Origin: Terfezia claveryi | Taxonomy: Eukaryota > Ascomycota > Pezizomycetes > Pezizales > Pezizaceae | NCBI GenBank assembly: GCA_015179025.1 | Contig: WHUX01000387.1 | Location: 1 to 33,797, forward strand | DNA length: 33,797 nucleotides | Direction: 5' to 3' | Notes under the pieces: generated by a model | What the model was told of the DNA's origin: nothing | Database searches by the model: none | Seen by the model: the letters and a program-made list of their open reading frames with translations, nothing else | Part shown: piece after piece, positions 8,931 to 20,375 of the stretch | Position numbering within the stretch: position 1 is the stretch's first letter | Layout: each line of letters begins with the position of its first letter | Position numbers and translations under genes: made by a program

Positions 8931-10361
8931 GAGGTCCCTGTGGATAAGGACGAGAGGAGTACGGAGAAGTGGAATACATACCTCCAAAGTAATTGGTATG
9001 GGGATATCACATATTACCTGTTAACAGGGAAACTCCAGCCCCGGACGAAGGGAAACGACCGACATTCTCGCAAGGTCAAGATGGAAGCTTGTAAATACAC
9101 CCTAATTGCTGAACCAAAACCGAGATTGGTTTACAGGGAGAAAACCGGGGAGTTGGCCCGTTGTATAATTCCTGCTGAAGTAGGTGAAATCTTGTATCGA
9201 TTTCATAATAACCATGGGCACTTTTCTCAGGGAATTATAGGGAGAAACCTATTGGGGAGATACTACTGGCCAGGTCGAATGCGGGATATAGCAAGGTGGT
9301 GTTTATCTTGTGAAGCGTGTCAGCGGTTGGGACCTCTGCGAAAGTCCACGCAATTGAAACCAATCCAATCTCTACAACCAATGGATCTGATGGGTATGGA
9401 CTTCGTGGGGCCTATTACTCCGAATGGAAAAAGTGGCTCAGTCTATGTTCTGTTGGCCGTGGACTATTTCTCAAGATATTTGTTTGCTCATGCGACTTGT
9501 CGGAATACTGGAAAAGCAGTTGTGGAATTCCTGAAAAAATTGGCAGGCGTTTTCGGATGGCCTTTAGTATTTTATGTTGATAACGGATCCCATTTTGTTA
9601 AGGGGGAACTACCGGGTCTGTTGAAACTCGTCGGTACTAAGTTGTTTACTGTGCCTATTACCAATCCCAAGTCTGTGGGATTGTCCGAACGATATGTACA
9701 ATTGGTATTATCCGGGTTGCGAGCAAAGGTGGAAGCAGATCAAAGGCCGGATTCCTTAGAACGATGGGATGAACATCTGGAGGGAGTTGTTCATGCTATA
9801 AATACGCGAGTATTGCGGGTTCACGGGTTCACACCATCTCAGTTGTTCATGGGATTTAACGTTCACCTACATCCGCTAGACGAAACTGTTTCTGAAGAGA
9901 TCAGACGAGCCCAACTGGAATCAATAACATGGGAGGACATGGAAATAGAATCACTGGAACGGATACATTATGATCTTAGGCTTACACAGTTGGAGGAAAT
10001 ACGGGAATTAACACGGGAAAGAGTTTTTCAAGCTCAGGAAGAGCAAAATTTATTAGCTGCGGTACCAAGGTATGCAATGCCACAATTGGGAGATCTGGTT
10101 CTTAGGAGAAGATTTAAGGTGGATAAAAGTTTGGGGATGAAGTTGTATTCCAAGTGGGATGGTCCGTACAAGTTGGTGAGGATTTCTAAGTCAGGAGTGT
10201 CTGGGGACTTGGAAGACTTAAAAACGGGGAGGATTATTGGTCGTTATGCGTTTGATTCTTTGAAGGTTTTTGTTCCTCGAGAAGGAGATTTGGGGGGTGA
10301 GGATGTTGTCAGGATTGATAAATGGGTAACCTTAGGGGAGGGGTTAGTTAATTGGGGTTAA
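8892..10361 (+). CDS. Integrase with HHCC, D-D-E core and GPY/F module
   Basis: This is the longest intact ORF of the element (489 codons from a TTG; really the C-terminal part of pol, its first 15 or so residues belonging to the second RNase H). The zinc-binding domain has H105-x4-H110-x29-C140-x2-C143 (HNNHGH ... CLSCEAC). The DDE core has D170 (GMDFVGPIT), D230 (YVDNGSHF) and E266 (GLSERYVQ), with spacings x59 and the canonical x35. The C-terminal GPY/F-type module is KWDGPYKLV near residue 422. I see no chromodomain after it. All catalytic residues are present, so the integrase could be functional even though upstream pol is broken. Confidence 0.92.
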   Translation: MARIAQGESRENMEVPVDKDERSTEKWNTYLQSNWYGDITYYLLTGKLQPRTKGNDRHSRKVKMEACKYTLIAEPKPRLVYREKTGELARCIIPAEVGEILYRFHNNHGHFSQGIIGRNLLGRYYWPGRMRDIARWCLSCEACQRLGPLRKSTQLKPIQSLQPMDLMGMDFVGPITPNGKSGSVYVLLAVDYFSRYLFAHATCRNTGKAVVEFLKKLAGVFGWPLVFYVDNGSHFVKGELPGLLKLVGTKLFTVPITNPKSVGLSERYVQLVLSGLRAKVEADQRPDSLERWDEHLEGVVHAINTRVLRVHGFTPSQLFMGFNVHLHPLDETVSEEIRRAQLESITWEDMEIESLERIHYDLRLTQLEEIRELTRERVFQAQEEQNLLAAVPRYAMPQLGDLVLRRRFKVDKSLGMKLYSKWDGPYKLVRISKSGVSGDLEDLKTGRIIGRYAFDSLKVFVPREGDLGGEDVVRIDKWVTLGEGLVNWG

Positions 10362-10431
10362 AACCGGGGCCAGGTAAGGTGAGGAGGAGCGCGCTTTTGC
10401 ATTTTTCTAAATCTCACGGTGTTCGTTTTAT

Positions 10432-10446
10432 AAAAATGGGGGTGAA
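10432..10446 (+). promoter_or_regulatory. Polypurine tract before the 3' LTR
   Basis: AAAAATGGGGGTGAA ends two bases before the 3' LTR. A purine-rich tract here primes plus-strand synthesis in LTR retrotransposons. One T at each end region interrupts the run. Confidence 0.6.
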
Positions 10447-10448
10447 AC

Positions 10449-10707
10449 TGTCGCACTAATAATTAGACTAGTCTTGAAGGGTAATAAGTATGAGGCAAGG
10501 GAGGACATGAGTGTTGCGTACGTTAGCTAGCTAGGTTTCTCATCTTAACATCCTAGACAAGCAGAATAGAACACATCTTTCAGAGCTCCTCACAACGGAT
10601 CGTGAGTTGAGCCTATTTCTGAGTGTGGTTTCTCTCAGCTCTTATTGCCGTGGAGCTCTTTGATATAAAAAGGATCTCTTCAGTTCTCACTATCTTCGTT
10701 TCTGTCA
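10449..10707 (+). repeat. 3' LTR (259 bp)
   Basis: It runs from TGTCGCA to CTGTCA and is 98-99% identical to 1717-1976 (two transitions and one 1-bp indel). It is followed by GTGC, the repeat of the target site. TATAAAAA is at 10664-10671. Confidence 0.95.
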
Positions 10708-10711
10708 GTGC

Positions 10712-12135
10712 TCAGAGCACCGTGACTCATGGACTGCTTGCGTGTATTAAATAGCCAAAGAAGGGTTCGAGAAAAAAATCTGCTCATCACTCCACTATGA
10801 AATTGCAAGACTGAAATCGATGTATATGGTTGTAGTAAGGCGCCAGCTACAATGCAAAATCTCGATCAATGTCATACTTATCTTGATTCCGCAAACATCA
10901 ACTTCCCCCATGCACAATCATACGTAGGTACTTAAGGTTCCCATTTCACCCATATTTATCACAGACCGGATTAGAGATTCAAATTAATTCCGGTACCGGC
11001 GTTTGTCTATAAAACCTGCATCGATTGGCCACGAGTAGGCCTAGGATTAGACACTCGAGATATTTTACCCTCATGCGCTGCATTATCTAGAACTGCATTT
11101 GGTGATATCAGAACGTATAATACGTATAGTAGTACATAGCGAGACAGCATGCTTCTGCCAAGAAGCAGGTCATGCTTGTACCCAAGACTCGTATTACCTT
11201 CAATTCTGAATCCAGAAGTCGAACATCTCGATCCAATTCTCCCAGCACCAGGGCAAATATGTGGTTTTGATTGGACACTCCACATCTACGCTAAGAAATG
11301 AGCCAATAGGGCCCGAATGCTCCGACGGACTCCGGGGTACCTTAGCATGTGAGGCGTTCTTGCAGCGCATATGCATTGCATTTACCCCGGCTATCTGCAA
11401 GCTCATCTGCATTAGTTCGAGGCTCAAGGAGGAAGTCGATACCACAACACAACACTCAGTATTTTATGCAAGAATGCACTGGCAAATGCAATCACCGTAA
11501 TGAGGCCAGACACATGCTCGCCGAGTAGGTATTTCACAGAAGCGGAAGGTAGTGGCCATGTGCCATATACTTCTCAGGCTGGTGGGGTTTTGGGCTGGTG
11601 GGGTTTTGGAACAGGTTGAGCAGGAGATAAAAGAAAATGGCAGACGGTCAGTAACATGACTAAATTTAGCAATAGCAATATAATGCACAGAATGGTGCTT
11701 GCCTGTTTTTACCCAATTTTGATGTTTGCATAAAGAGCCAGTGTCGTGCCGGAAAACTCACGCCACCTGCAGCTAACTCATACCCAAGCATAGTCAAAGT
11801 ACTACTGAAGCTCATCTCAAAATCTCTGATGTCTTCTGTTTGTACATGTAATCGGCCCATCAAGTTATGCTAGGATAACCGAAGCCAATATTTCTACCGA
11901 GGCCTAAGTCCTACAAGAACAATCCACTTAGTGATTAAGAATGGAGGAATGCATGTGAAAAAAAAAACAGGTTGAGATAAGATTTTTTGATAGACGGCGC
12001 AGTGGAGAAGAAGGGAATGCAGAAAGCAGATAACACCAGAGGAAAGAAACAAAAGATAACCCTAATCCGTAAACATCGGTCTAATAGGATAACGTCAAGA
12101 GCGAGCTGATAAAATGAAATCATGCATGTAGATCC
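10712..12135. other. Gene-poor region right of the retrotransposon
   Basis: Short open frames exist on both strands (for example minus 11200-11445), but none shows a recognisable domain, and the base composition is AT-rich with frequent stops. A 16-bp unit GGCTGGTGGGGTTTTG is repeated in tandem around 11579-11610. I see no RNA gene. Confidence 0.5.
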
Positions 12136-12141
12136 TCTATA

Positions 12142-12538
12142 TTAATCCAACGAACCACAATTGACGCCGCCCAACAATAAGTGTCCCCCAGGTTCTTGGT
12201 ACCCAACTACTTCTCTCTCATCATCCAGGCCCTTCGCGCAACATATTCTGAAATCAATTCAGATTAATCGCGGGTAATTCAAAAGTTGAACTCCTCCAAG
12301 TCCCTAACCACGATAGCCACACTGGCTCGTTTACCGCTTCGGAAAGCAGATTCCTCCTCGATAATAAATCCTGGCTATCAGCGTCCCCGCCATGTGCATA
12401 TGAGCTGCTTGGTGGTGGTGGTTGAGCATGAGCTATCCAAGACGCAGATGTTGGAGTGGGATTCGAAACAAGCATACTGGATTTTGCTGTAGCCGGCTGT
12501 TTTATACTGACAGGAGAAGATGCTGGAGCTGCAGACAT
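12142..12538 (-). CDS. Possible small two-exon gene, unknown product
   Basis: An ATG at 12538 opens a Ser/Ala/Pro-rich frame (MSAAPASSPVSIKQPATAKS ...) ending in LLSEAVNEPVWLS. A 64-bp intron (12311-12248; weak donor GTGGTT, acceptor TTTCAG) would join it to an exon ending in TAA at 12142-12144, giving about 110 residues. The composition and the intron-sized gap argue for a gene, but I do not recognise the protein. A different splice phase would give an alternative C-terminus EYVARRAWMMREK. Given the frame errors elsewhere in the window, the choice is open. Confidence 0.3.
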
Positions 12539-12539
12539 T

Positions 12540-15500
12540 TCTTTTGAGTGATGTTTGATGATGAATCAGACAGTTTATATGGTTTGTGTCTCGGTGGAGT
12601 TCCTGAGGACCCTAACCGATGCGTATAGATAAACCGGTACAAGAGAAGTTTTCAGTGGGTGCTTGGGAGTGCGTCAATTGAGCGAGCGAATTAGATATAC
12701 GAATTAGAGAAGGCCTATGTCGGTATATAACGGCAGCAAATGAACCCGGCCAAAGAGCAGAATCTAAAAGAGAGTCTCCCTTAATAATAATAAATGAGTT
12801 TTTTCACCACCAAACGCCACCAGATCAAATAAGACCCACTTAACGAACGAACAAACAACTATTACCAACGGGAAGAATTTTGAATACTAAGCTTGCAAAA
12901 GAACCAAGCTCTAGTACAGATGCCTAGTTACCCGTCAGACCCTTGTTCCCTTTTCTTCCGAAGTTTCCCTTTTTCTTTCTCACTTCAATTGTCGAGGGAA
13001 GTTATTTTTTTCCGGTAGATTTCAGGCTTTGGTGGTGGGAAATTCCCGGACTTGTTGGATGGAAGGATTTCAAGCTAAACCGGAGTAGGATCCTTCGTGA
13101 GATTCGGGCTTTTCAATTGGGGCCAAGCGACCGTTAAATTGATAGGTAAGGGTTGTGGGTTGGTCGGTGATTTGCGGCTATATATATGGCTGTGGGTTTG
13201 ATAGAGTACACTGTGGCGGACCGAGCTTGTATCACACTTAACGAACGATATGTACTGTCTGGGTGGTATCAGCGAAAGAATAAGGCTGGAGAGATCGTTC
13301 TAGAAACTGTCAGGAGCGTTCGTTAAGTTCGGTAATTAGTCTGGTAGTCTTCTCGGTAATGGCTCGCTCATTTGTGATTGGTATTCCAACTTTTTTTCCC
13401 TCCAATATTTTCGTGATATGGTGTTAATTAACTCGGGTAGAGAAATGGAAACGTTTGAGATAGATGAAATGTATTATCTTCGGGGATTCTACTAGCCTTA
13501 TGTACTCTGTTTCGTTTTCTATAGCCTCCATACATAACGGCCATATTCTCGAATCGGCCATCGATATAAGGATTAGATGATAGATCTGTATCGTTTGTTA
13601 GGAAGGCAGGTCCAGCCTATATTCCATCATTTCGCCTGAAGGTGTAGCTTTCCTCCGTATCAAGGGATCAGTGGGGCACCCCTTACGCAAAACTTAGTTC
13701 CCTGGCCGGCAGATCTGGATCTGGATCGAGGTCCTTTTCGGATATGTCATTATTTGTTTTCTGTAATGCAGGACTAAACGCAATGTGCCCCACATATTTC
13801 GAATATTCCAAAATACCCGGTGCCCTAATCACCTATTGGGCTTATTAGCTTGTTTTTGTTTTTGCTTTTCTGCACTCTTGCTCTCTCATCTTGCTATAGT
13901 GGTAGCGAGTAAAGAAGAATGAGCTTCTACATCAGCTCACCATTTCCGGAGCCAAAATCAGAACAGCTATAATGCTCCGGTACCAGAGGGTTATGGAAAG
14001 GCGGCTTTGGGCTCCGAGCACCGGAGTGGATCTTCCTAATCACCTACCATTCACCAGTCTCTCCGCCATATCTACACTACCATCTACTCCATGATCGACT
14101 TCATTCTAGGCTCTCCTGGCATAAACCTGCGAGTAACACTTTTCACGAGCAAGGCATCAGCTTCAGAGCTGGAATACAGCGGAGCAACACCAGCTAGGTA
14201 TCATATGTCCTCAAATCACACATCCCTGAGACCGACTACACGGAGGTATTTCCCTCTACCAGGTACCGGCCAAGTTTCGGGGCGAATATAGTACTTCTTC
14301 CCCCCTCCCCCTCTCCAAACGCCCGGTAAACAGCTCGTCACCATCGGTTCTACAATTTCAGTATTTGGCCGTGAACTTCTTTACCTTATCTGGAGAAATC
14401 TGTGGAGGGTGTTGTGCCAACCAGACTATGAGAAATGTCTAAAACCGAAACCTTTTGTAGTTAACATAATCCGAACAGTTATTATCGTTTTGGGCATTCC
14501 TAGCAAATATACAAATACTGGGCATATCGTCCTCCTTACATTTTCCTACAGGGCATCCTGACATTCTGGGAGGATAAAGTATTGCATTCTCTCAATGCCG
14601 GGATCGAGTGTTATATATGTAACAATTTGCCTTACCTAAACACTCTGCCTGGGATACAGCTGAAATCCCGGGAGACAACTTACATATGAAGATCTCAAGA
14701 AACCTTGTATATTTTCAGATAAAATCAGGATGATTCCTTCATTTTATCATTGACCTAAAGGAGTCTAGACTCTGTAGATTTGGGAGAGAAATGTCATTTC
14801 GGTGAAAGGTCTTGAAGGATTAATCCCATTCGAAGTCTAGTTATAGATTCTGCATGAAACCGTCCGGGAAGGATTCATGGAACCTGGGTCAATACCAAGC
14901 TCAGCCCCATTGCTCTATATTCCAGGAGAGGTAAATAAAACACCAATCGGTGCATCACCTAGGTCCCGTGGGGTATAACCTTTCGTTTACAAGTGCAAGT
15001 AAATAGATGCAAACAATATGTATGTACATAGCTTGATTTGTTCTCTTTTTTTTTTAAATGTACAATTGAGTGGTGGAGCAATAAAGAAAAGTGGGTTTTG
15101 ATAAAGCAGAATAAAGGAAAAAAACGAAGAAGTTACAAACCGACAAGCATCTTACTCCTCCGTAAATAGCCTCACAAAATGTTCAGACGTCTTTACTCGA
15201 GTGATTCTTTGTGGGCTCAATTCAATGAAATAGATGGTCGTAATATTCCCTAGATATATCACATTCAATTCATCCAATGTCAACCAACCATAAAATACAA
15301 CTAACCATCAACCCCCTGAATCAAAGCACACACAGAGAACGAAAGACAGTAAATGAAAATTATAAACAGTGATATCGCTAGAAACTATGGCAGAAAATCT
15401 CCCGATGAAAATTGAGATAGATAGTAACATATGACCACACAAGCCAGGCTATTAGTAGCCATGAAAGTAGAACCCATGAGAAAGACTCAAGGTGACCAGA

Positions 15501-15789
15501 TACCTAAACAAGAGTAACAGGCAAGAATGGTATACCACAAAACTGACAAACACAAACGTTCGAAATGAATGAAGAGGTAAAGGTATTATTTCATAGCCGG
15601 AACCAAAAGAGAAAGATACTCAGGAAACCACAGAGTCTCTCGGCCAATTACAGAAGAAACATAAATTGGGAAGATATTAAGAACTCCATGAGATATGACT
15701 GAAAGGAATATTTTCTTTGACTAAATTATATTTTCTTTGACTTTAGTCAGTATACTGTAAGGGCTTTGCCTAAGATATTGTCGACCTCT
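12540..15789. other. Long intergenic region 3' of the G-alpha gene
   Basis: I see no supportable coding sequence in 3.2 kb. It holds three copies of ACTTAACGAACG or its complement (12838-12849, 13236-13247 and 13317-13328; the last two inverted). A 20-bp sequence at 14409-14428 recurs at 25518-25537. Several AT-rich stretches near 15000-15700 are presumably the 3' UTR and downstream sequence of G-alpha. A 15-bp direct repeat (ATATTTTCTTTGACT) lies around 15710-15745. Confidence 0.5.
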
Positions 15790-17076
15790 TTATATAAGAC
15801 CGCAACGCTTGAGGTTCTCTTGGATAATAATATCTAGAATGAGATCATCAGTACGATATTCTATCTGGCATTGGATTGTGCTCCTTAGGCTCACCGTTCA
15901 CTGCTGCCATGACGAATCTAATCTGTGAGGTATCTGTAGCACAAGTAAAGTGTGTGTAAATGTTCTTACTATCACTCTGATTTAGGGAAACGAATCGATT
16001 GAGAATGTAGTCGCAAGCCGCAATTTCGTTATCACCACCTGAATCAATAGTCAATACCATCTCAAGAATCAACGGTTCGGTTGAAGATTACCTTCATAGT
16101 CAGGAAAGTAATTCTTCATGGGTGAAACAGGGAGTTTGTCCCGGAACCTGTCGATCTTGTTTAAGAAGAGGATGATTGAGGTGTTTATGAACCATCGTGA
16201 GTTGCAAATAGAGTCAAACAGAGTTAGAGCTTCTTGCATACGGTTGACCGTCTCATCTTCAAAGAGTAGCTGGTCGTACTCGGATATGGCTACAAGGAAC
16301 AGGATTGTTGTCACGTTCTCGAAACAGTGGATCCACTTCTTTCGCTCGGATCTCTGTCCTCCGACATCGAACATGCGATATGTGAGTTCTCCAATAATGA
16401 ATGTCGTCTCCGTTATACCGGTTGTCTTTACACGCGATCGGGAGAAACATCTTGGTCACTGGGCAGGTAATCTGGCTGGCATATGCGGTCGATAGAGTCA
16501 AAGTAGCTATGTTCCTGTCAATAACCTAAAAATAGCGTTACGTTCCTAGGGTACTCTTACTATCGAGCAGAGTCGTTGAGCTGGTACTCGCGCGACCTCG
16601 TGAAACACTCCTGCACTCCTCGATCTTGCCACAATGCCCTGATAGCATTTCCAACTTCTGGTGGGAGACTGTCGCCTTCAATTTGTTGGGGCTGCATGAA
16701 TATGGTCTGAACATGGTACTCATGTCGTTGATCTCCAAGCGGCACCTCCAGGGACTCCATAGCCTCTAGTATGACTCTCATTGACTGTACAGTATTTGAG
16801 AAGATGATTTCTTTGAATGATTCTCGCTCATCTCGGCTGTAGGAACCTTCGTGGATCAATTTCATCTGCTTTAGGATCGTTGACTTTCCAGATTCACCAG
16901 CACCTACGAAAGTGTCAGGATATCTTGTAGCATCGCGCTCGCTATGAATGAAACTCACCCAATAGAAGCATTTTAATCTCGTTCCTCTGCATCAGTCGGT
17001 CCTTCTTGAGCTGATTATCAATCTCCTCGTTTCTTTGCTTCCCTTCCTTCTCCTCTGCGCTCATTCCGCAACCCAT
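15790..17076 (-). CDS. G-protein alpha subunit, group I (GNA-1/FadA type)
   Basis: This is a heterotrimeric G-protein alpha subunit, a membrane-bound GTPase relaying receptor signals in growth, mating and development. There are five exons: 17076-16959, 16903-16561, 16506-16092, 16038-15895 and 15833-15790, with introns of 53-61 bp. The start MGCGMS carries the N-myristoylation Gly and palmitoylation Cys. GAGESGKST (P-loop) spans the first junction. [12 protein letters not shown] (switch II), FLNKIDRF (guanine specificity), TCATDT and a C-terminal CGLI (the pertussis-toxin-type Cys) are all present. Exon lengths sum to 1064. A net +2 near 16437-16446, just before the switch I Arg (RVKTTG), breaks the frame. 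Removing 2 nt gives 354 codons, that is 353 aa, the usual fungal size. The ATG context is AAAAATGG. A sequence error seems likelier than a null allele. Confidence 0.95.
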
Positions 17077-17700
17077 TTTTGTCAATTAAAGAGAGTGTGT
17101 TGGTTTGCTTTACTTAAGAGGCTGAAGCGGTATTGCTGCAACTTAGTGAGACCGCCGCTGAGGGATTCAACGACTGACGTTTTTATCGGAAGGTAAAATT
17201 AATTCTAGGTCCGTTAGATAGGGATCTGACAATCAACGACCAATGCAAAGCCGTTCGATTGAGAGAAAGGAAAAGGAGGTTGGAGACGAGACACGTCCAT
17301 GATAGAAGGGCAAATCCCAGGATGTGAGGTAAGGGTGGTCAACTAAAGGGTTGTGCCACCACCAAACAGCGCAATATTGCAAAATGCCCTTTTACAGCGA
17401 ATTAATCGTAGGAAAGATAGTGAAAGCAGTAATATCACCACATATCGCAAGAGGTTATTCTTTTCCCTAACGCGCGCGAAAGAAGCAACAACACTATGAA
17501 AGGGATTACACCCAAAAATCGGGGTGGATGACAAACATAATGAAGGTTGGACGACAGTAACTTACCGTGTTGGCCAAAGAGTGTGGAACCAGACGACTTC
17601 TCGAGGTTGACTGTGATTTTATTCCGGCCAGATGATGACTGCACAGAAGACTCTAATTGGAGAAAGATTGAAAGAAAATGTTCAAAGAAGTTCTAGGTGT
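17077..17700 (-). promoter_or_regulatory. G-alpha 5' leader with candidate 5' UTR intron
   Basis: On the minus strand a canonical donor G|GTAAGT starts at 17565, and a plausible acceptor TTGCAG ends at 17136, 60 bp before the ATG. This would give a 5' UTR intron of about 430 bp. The stretch 17077-17135 has no ATG. The prediction rests only on splice-site sequences. Confidence 0.3.
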
Positions 17701-19231
17701 GTTCAGGGACTGAGTGATCGGGAGGAGAAATAAGATGTGACGCCTGATCCGCTCTCTCGTGCACCTTCAACTCGTGTCGAGTTGGCTTTTTCGGGGCGTG
17801 AAAGGTTGGTTGGAGCAAAGACGGAATGAGAAGGAGGATGGATCTTCTTGTTACGGGTTACAAGTACCAAGAAGGAGAATGCACCTAGGTAAGTGGACCC
17901 AGGCTCGGCGAGGGCAGATATCTCTTCACGAAGTGAGCAGGGTCCAGGGCTGTGTATCGTTAATTGTACCAAGGTGTTTTCAGTACCGACACAGTGAGCT
18001 AGATGCTGCCGGTGGCGAATTAGAGATGGAGCCGACTGACCTACCGTACCGTACTCTACGCTTACTGTGGGCTAACTTAGTTCCAGTCTAGAGGAAGATG
18101 GAATCAATTGGACAGGCACCGGGTGCTTGGGGTTTTCCCTGGCAAAAGCAGCAAAGGCAGTAAGGATAATATAGACGAGGACTGCTCGAGTAGGTGACTA
18201 AGTAACGTTGATTGCGTGCAAATCGGGGTCGGGTGGGGTTGGGTTAGTCTGGTTGGGGTTGGGTGAGGTGGGGTGGAGTGGGGGAGTGAGTGGGACGTGA
18301 GAAAATGGTACACTCCGCTACTCTATGTACTGTGCGGCCGGCGCTTCTAACTTCAGCAACTGGCCCGAATGGATGACCCCCCTGGCTGGGCCACCCATGT
18401 TGCCCGTTTCGACTTCAGCCACTCAGCCTCGTCCCATGGCCCAGGACACGATCACAACAGAGAAAAAAGCAGGTTCACCGTTCTCCGATGACGTTAAATT
18501 TATGATCATCCCTGTCTGACGTGTTCCTATTCTACCCAAGATGTCCCCTGACTCCAGCTTCATACATGTCTCCTACCGGCAATTTGGGCATCAGTAACGC
18601 TCCATGTGGGCGGGGGCTAGTGCCGCGGCATTCAGCATCTCTGAAAAAGGTCAATACGGTTCTCGCCATGGCATCAACATCTAATAATTGTTGGTTTCCC
18701 AAAGCTCCAATAACTACACTACCTACCCCGTACGGCATTAAATAACTGCCGACATTATAACGCATAGCACTCGTCCATCGGATCTGTAGATCTCTATGAA
18801 AGCGCCTGAAGCATAATCCCTAGCAGGGGATGCAGAAGCCGTTTAAGCATATCCTGGATATTTGATCGGATGCGCTTGTTGGAGAAGCGAAACTGCAAGT
18901 CGTTCGAGTTTAGCTTAGGTTGACCCTGGCCCTGAAGAATTCCGACAAAAAGCAAGGGAGGTTGTAAGTAACCAAGTTAAAATGACTGGAAATGGGTTGT
19001 ATCAGGCCTATATTTAAGTGAATAATAATATCAAGGTTAAATTGGATGTCCTATATCTCAGCATCAATCATAGGAACTTTTCAAGCAATTTAATTTTAGT
19101 CTCCCGATACTATGGCAATTTATCCGGCTTGACAACCACACAATAGTCTAAGATGGAGCGGAAATTAGATGAACGTTGAATTTGGCTTAGAATTAGTGGC
19201 TACTCCTGTCGGCAAAGGGAGAGTACCATAA
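17701..19231. other. Intergenic region between G-alpha and fRMsr genes
   Basis: No gene can be supported. A G-rich tract on the plus strand (about 18225-18290) has several GGG/GGGG runs. Positions 18325-18765 are more GC-rich than the surroundings and open on both strands; they may be a decayed coding remnant, but nothing recognisable is left. Confidence 0.45.
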
Positions 19232-20375
19232 CTACTCTAGAATACGACTTTCCCAATCGCAGGCCAAACCAAGAAGATCAGCCAGCTTCTCCAAAAATTT
19301 GCGGTCTTCGCTGTCAAACGTATTAGCGACAGCTGAGTCGCAATCAATTACGCCAATCACCTTGCCACCGGACGGACCATGTGTTTTGTTAGCAAGATTT
19401 TGAGATGAAGCCGGAATACAGTCGAGCTTCGACTGAGCCTCTGCGCACTCTTGTATGAGGAGAAGCAGGTAAAGGAAGTTCTCTCTATAGCTGACCTTGT
19501 ATTTGAGCAAGATCGGTACTATAATCTTGTTGTTCGTATCCCATCACAGGCAATGTGCCCTGGAAAAGAATTGACATCCTTGAATGGCCACGTTAGAATC
19601 GCGTGGACGCACTGTAGGTTTTGCTGATCTGAGCACTCACCGGAACGACGATCGTCTCTTTCGCTTGGGCTGCTTTCCCACAGACCCCTTGACCAAACGC
19701 AATATATCTGACATGCCACCTGTAACAATGTGTTAGAATGTTAGGTATCACGACAATTACAGATTGAATATCTCCGACCTTGCCTATAAATGGCCCCCAA
19801 ATCAGTTGTTTTTCGTTCACAGGGTCTACCACGTAGAACTGTGTATGCTTTTAGAAGTGCAATTCCTCGAATGCTGTGGCGATTCATAACCTACCGGCCC
19901 AGTCAGTTTTGGTTTGACGGATAAGTCATTGACTTCTGTGCATGCCATATAAGCGGTGCTGTGTTGGCAGGATTGCTAAATACAAGAATCAGAAGCTATA
20001 TTTGGCCATACGTCTCATGCGAATGGTGTCCTGGCCATGCTACACAGGGTACGTCCTCTGGCGACGGGGAGGGAAATTTCCGAAACCTACCAGACCTACC
20101 CCGTCGTCTCACATCAAGGAGTTTAGCTATCCGATATCGAGACCCTCGCGATCGTATATATTCCCATGAACCCCCCCAATGCGAATTTCAGATTAGGCTA
20201 GATAAATTAGGGTAAAATACCAGTTTCTTTGTCCATCAAACAGAGTTTCTGCCCGCTCTGAAACCCGAGTATAAGTCTCCTTCTTCGTGATATTTGCCGC
20301 GAATTTGCTCACATCGGCATAACCTGGGGTTGGGGACACGGTTAACCTAGAACAAACTACTGGATGGATTGACAT
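19232..20375 (-). CDS. Free methionine-R-sulfoxide reductase (GAF domain), frame-broken
   Basis: fRMsr enzymes reduce free methionine-R-sulfoxide with thioredoxin in the cytosol. Successive minus-strand segments match the family in order: ADVSKFAANITKKETY, ETLFDGQRNW, NTAPLIWHA, DWAG then FYVVDPVNEKQLIWGPFIGK, VACQ, IAFGQGVCGKAA, DVNSFPGHIACD, KIIVPIL, and GGKVIGVIDCDSAVANTFDSEDRKFLEKLADLLGLACDW. The three family Cys (VACQ, GVCG, HIACD) are present. Introns are inferred at 20220 (TG|GTATTT, about 240 bp), around 19894-19839, before VACQ, and after IVVP (GTGAGT). The segments lie in different frames at least three times (near 19905, 19705 and 19545) with no intron to explain it. A stretch of about 45 residues before GGKV may be an unrecognised intron (GCTAAC branch-like site). 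The start at 20375 is the best in-frame ATG. The gene is either damaged or mis-sequenced. Confidence 0.85.

Larger units (their letters stand above)
1717..10707 (+). mobile_element. Ty3-like LTR retrotransposon with tandem RNase H domains
   Basis: The element is bounded by 260/259-bp LTRs and a 4-bp target-site duplication GTGC (1713-1716 and 10708-10711; a 5-bp AGTGC is possible if the last LTR base is counted in it). The internal order is gag, CCHC knuckle, Pro/Gln repeats, aspartic protease, Cys-rich linker, reverse transcriptase, RNase H, a second RNase H1-like domain, then integrase with a GPY/F-like C-terminus. RT before integrase places it with Ty3/Gypsy-type elements. The copy is not translatable as it stands: at least four in-frame stops and about ten frame changes lie between gag and integrase. 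The LTRs differ by two transitions and one indel. If all differences are biological, that rate (about 0.2 indels per 100 bp of each LTR) predicts roughly the number of coding indels seen. Confidence 0.95.

Noticed and set aside
1717..10707. Retroelement lesions as proof of old age or of a trans-mobilised dead master copy
   Set aside because: The number of coding indels matches what the LTR differences predict, and similar breaks occur in ordinary genes nearby, so neither age nor trans-mobilisation needs to be invoked.
20000..20215. Plus-strand ORFs over the fRMsr gene
   Set aside because: They lie opposite the first intron of the fRMsr gene and show no family features.
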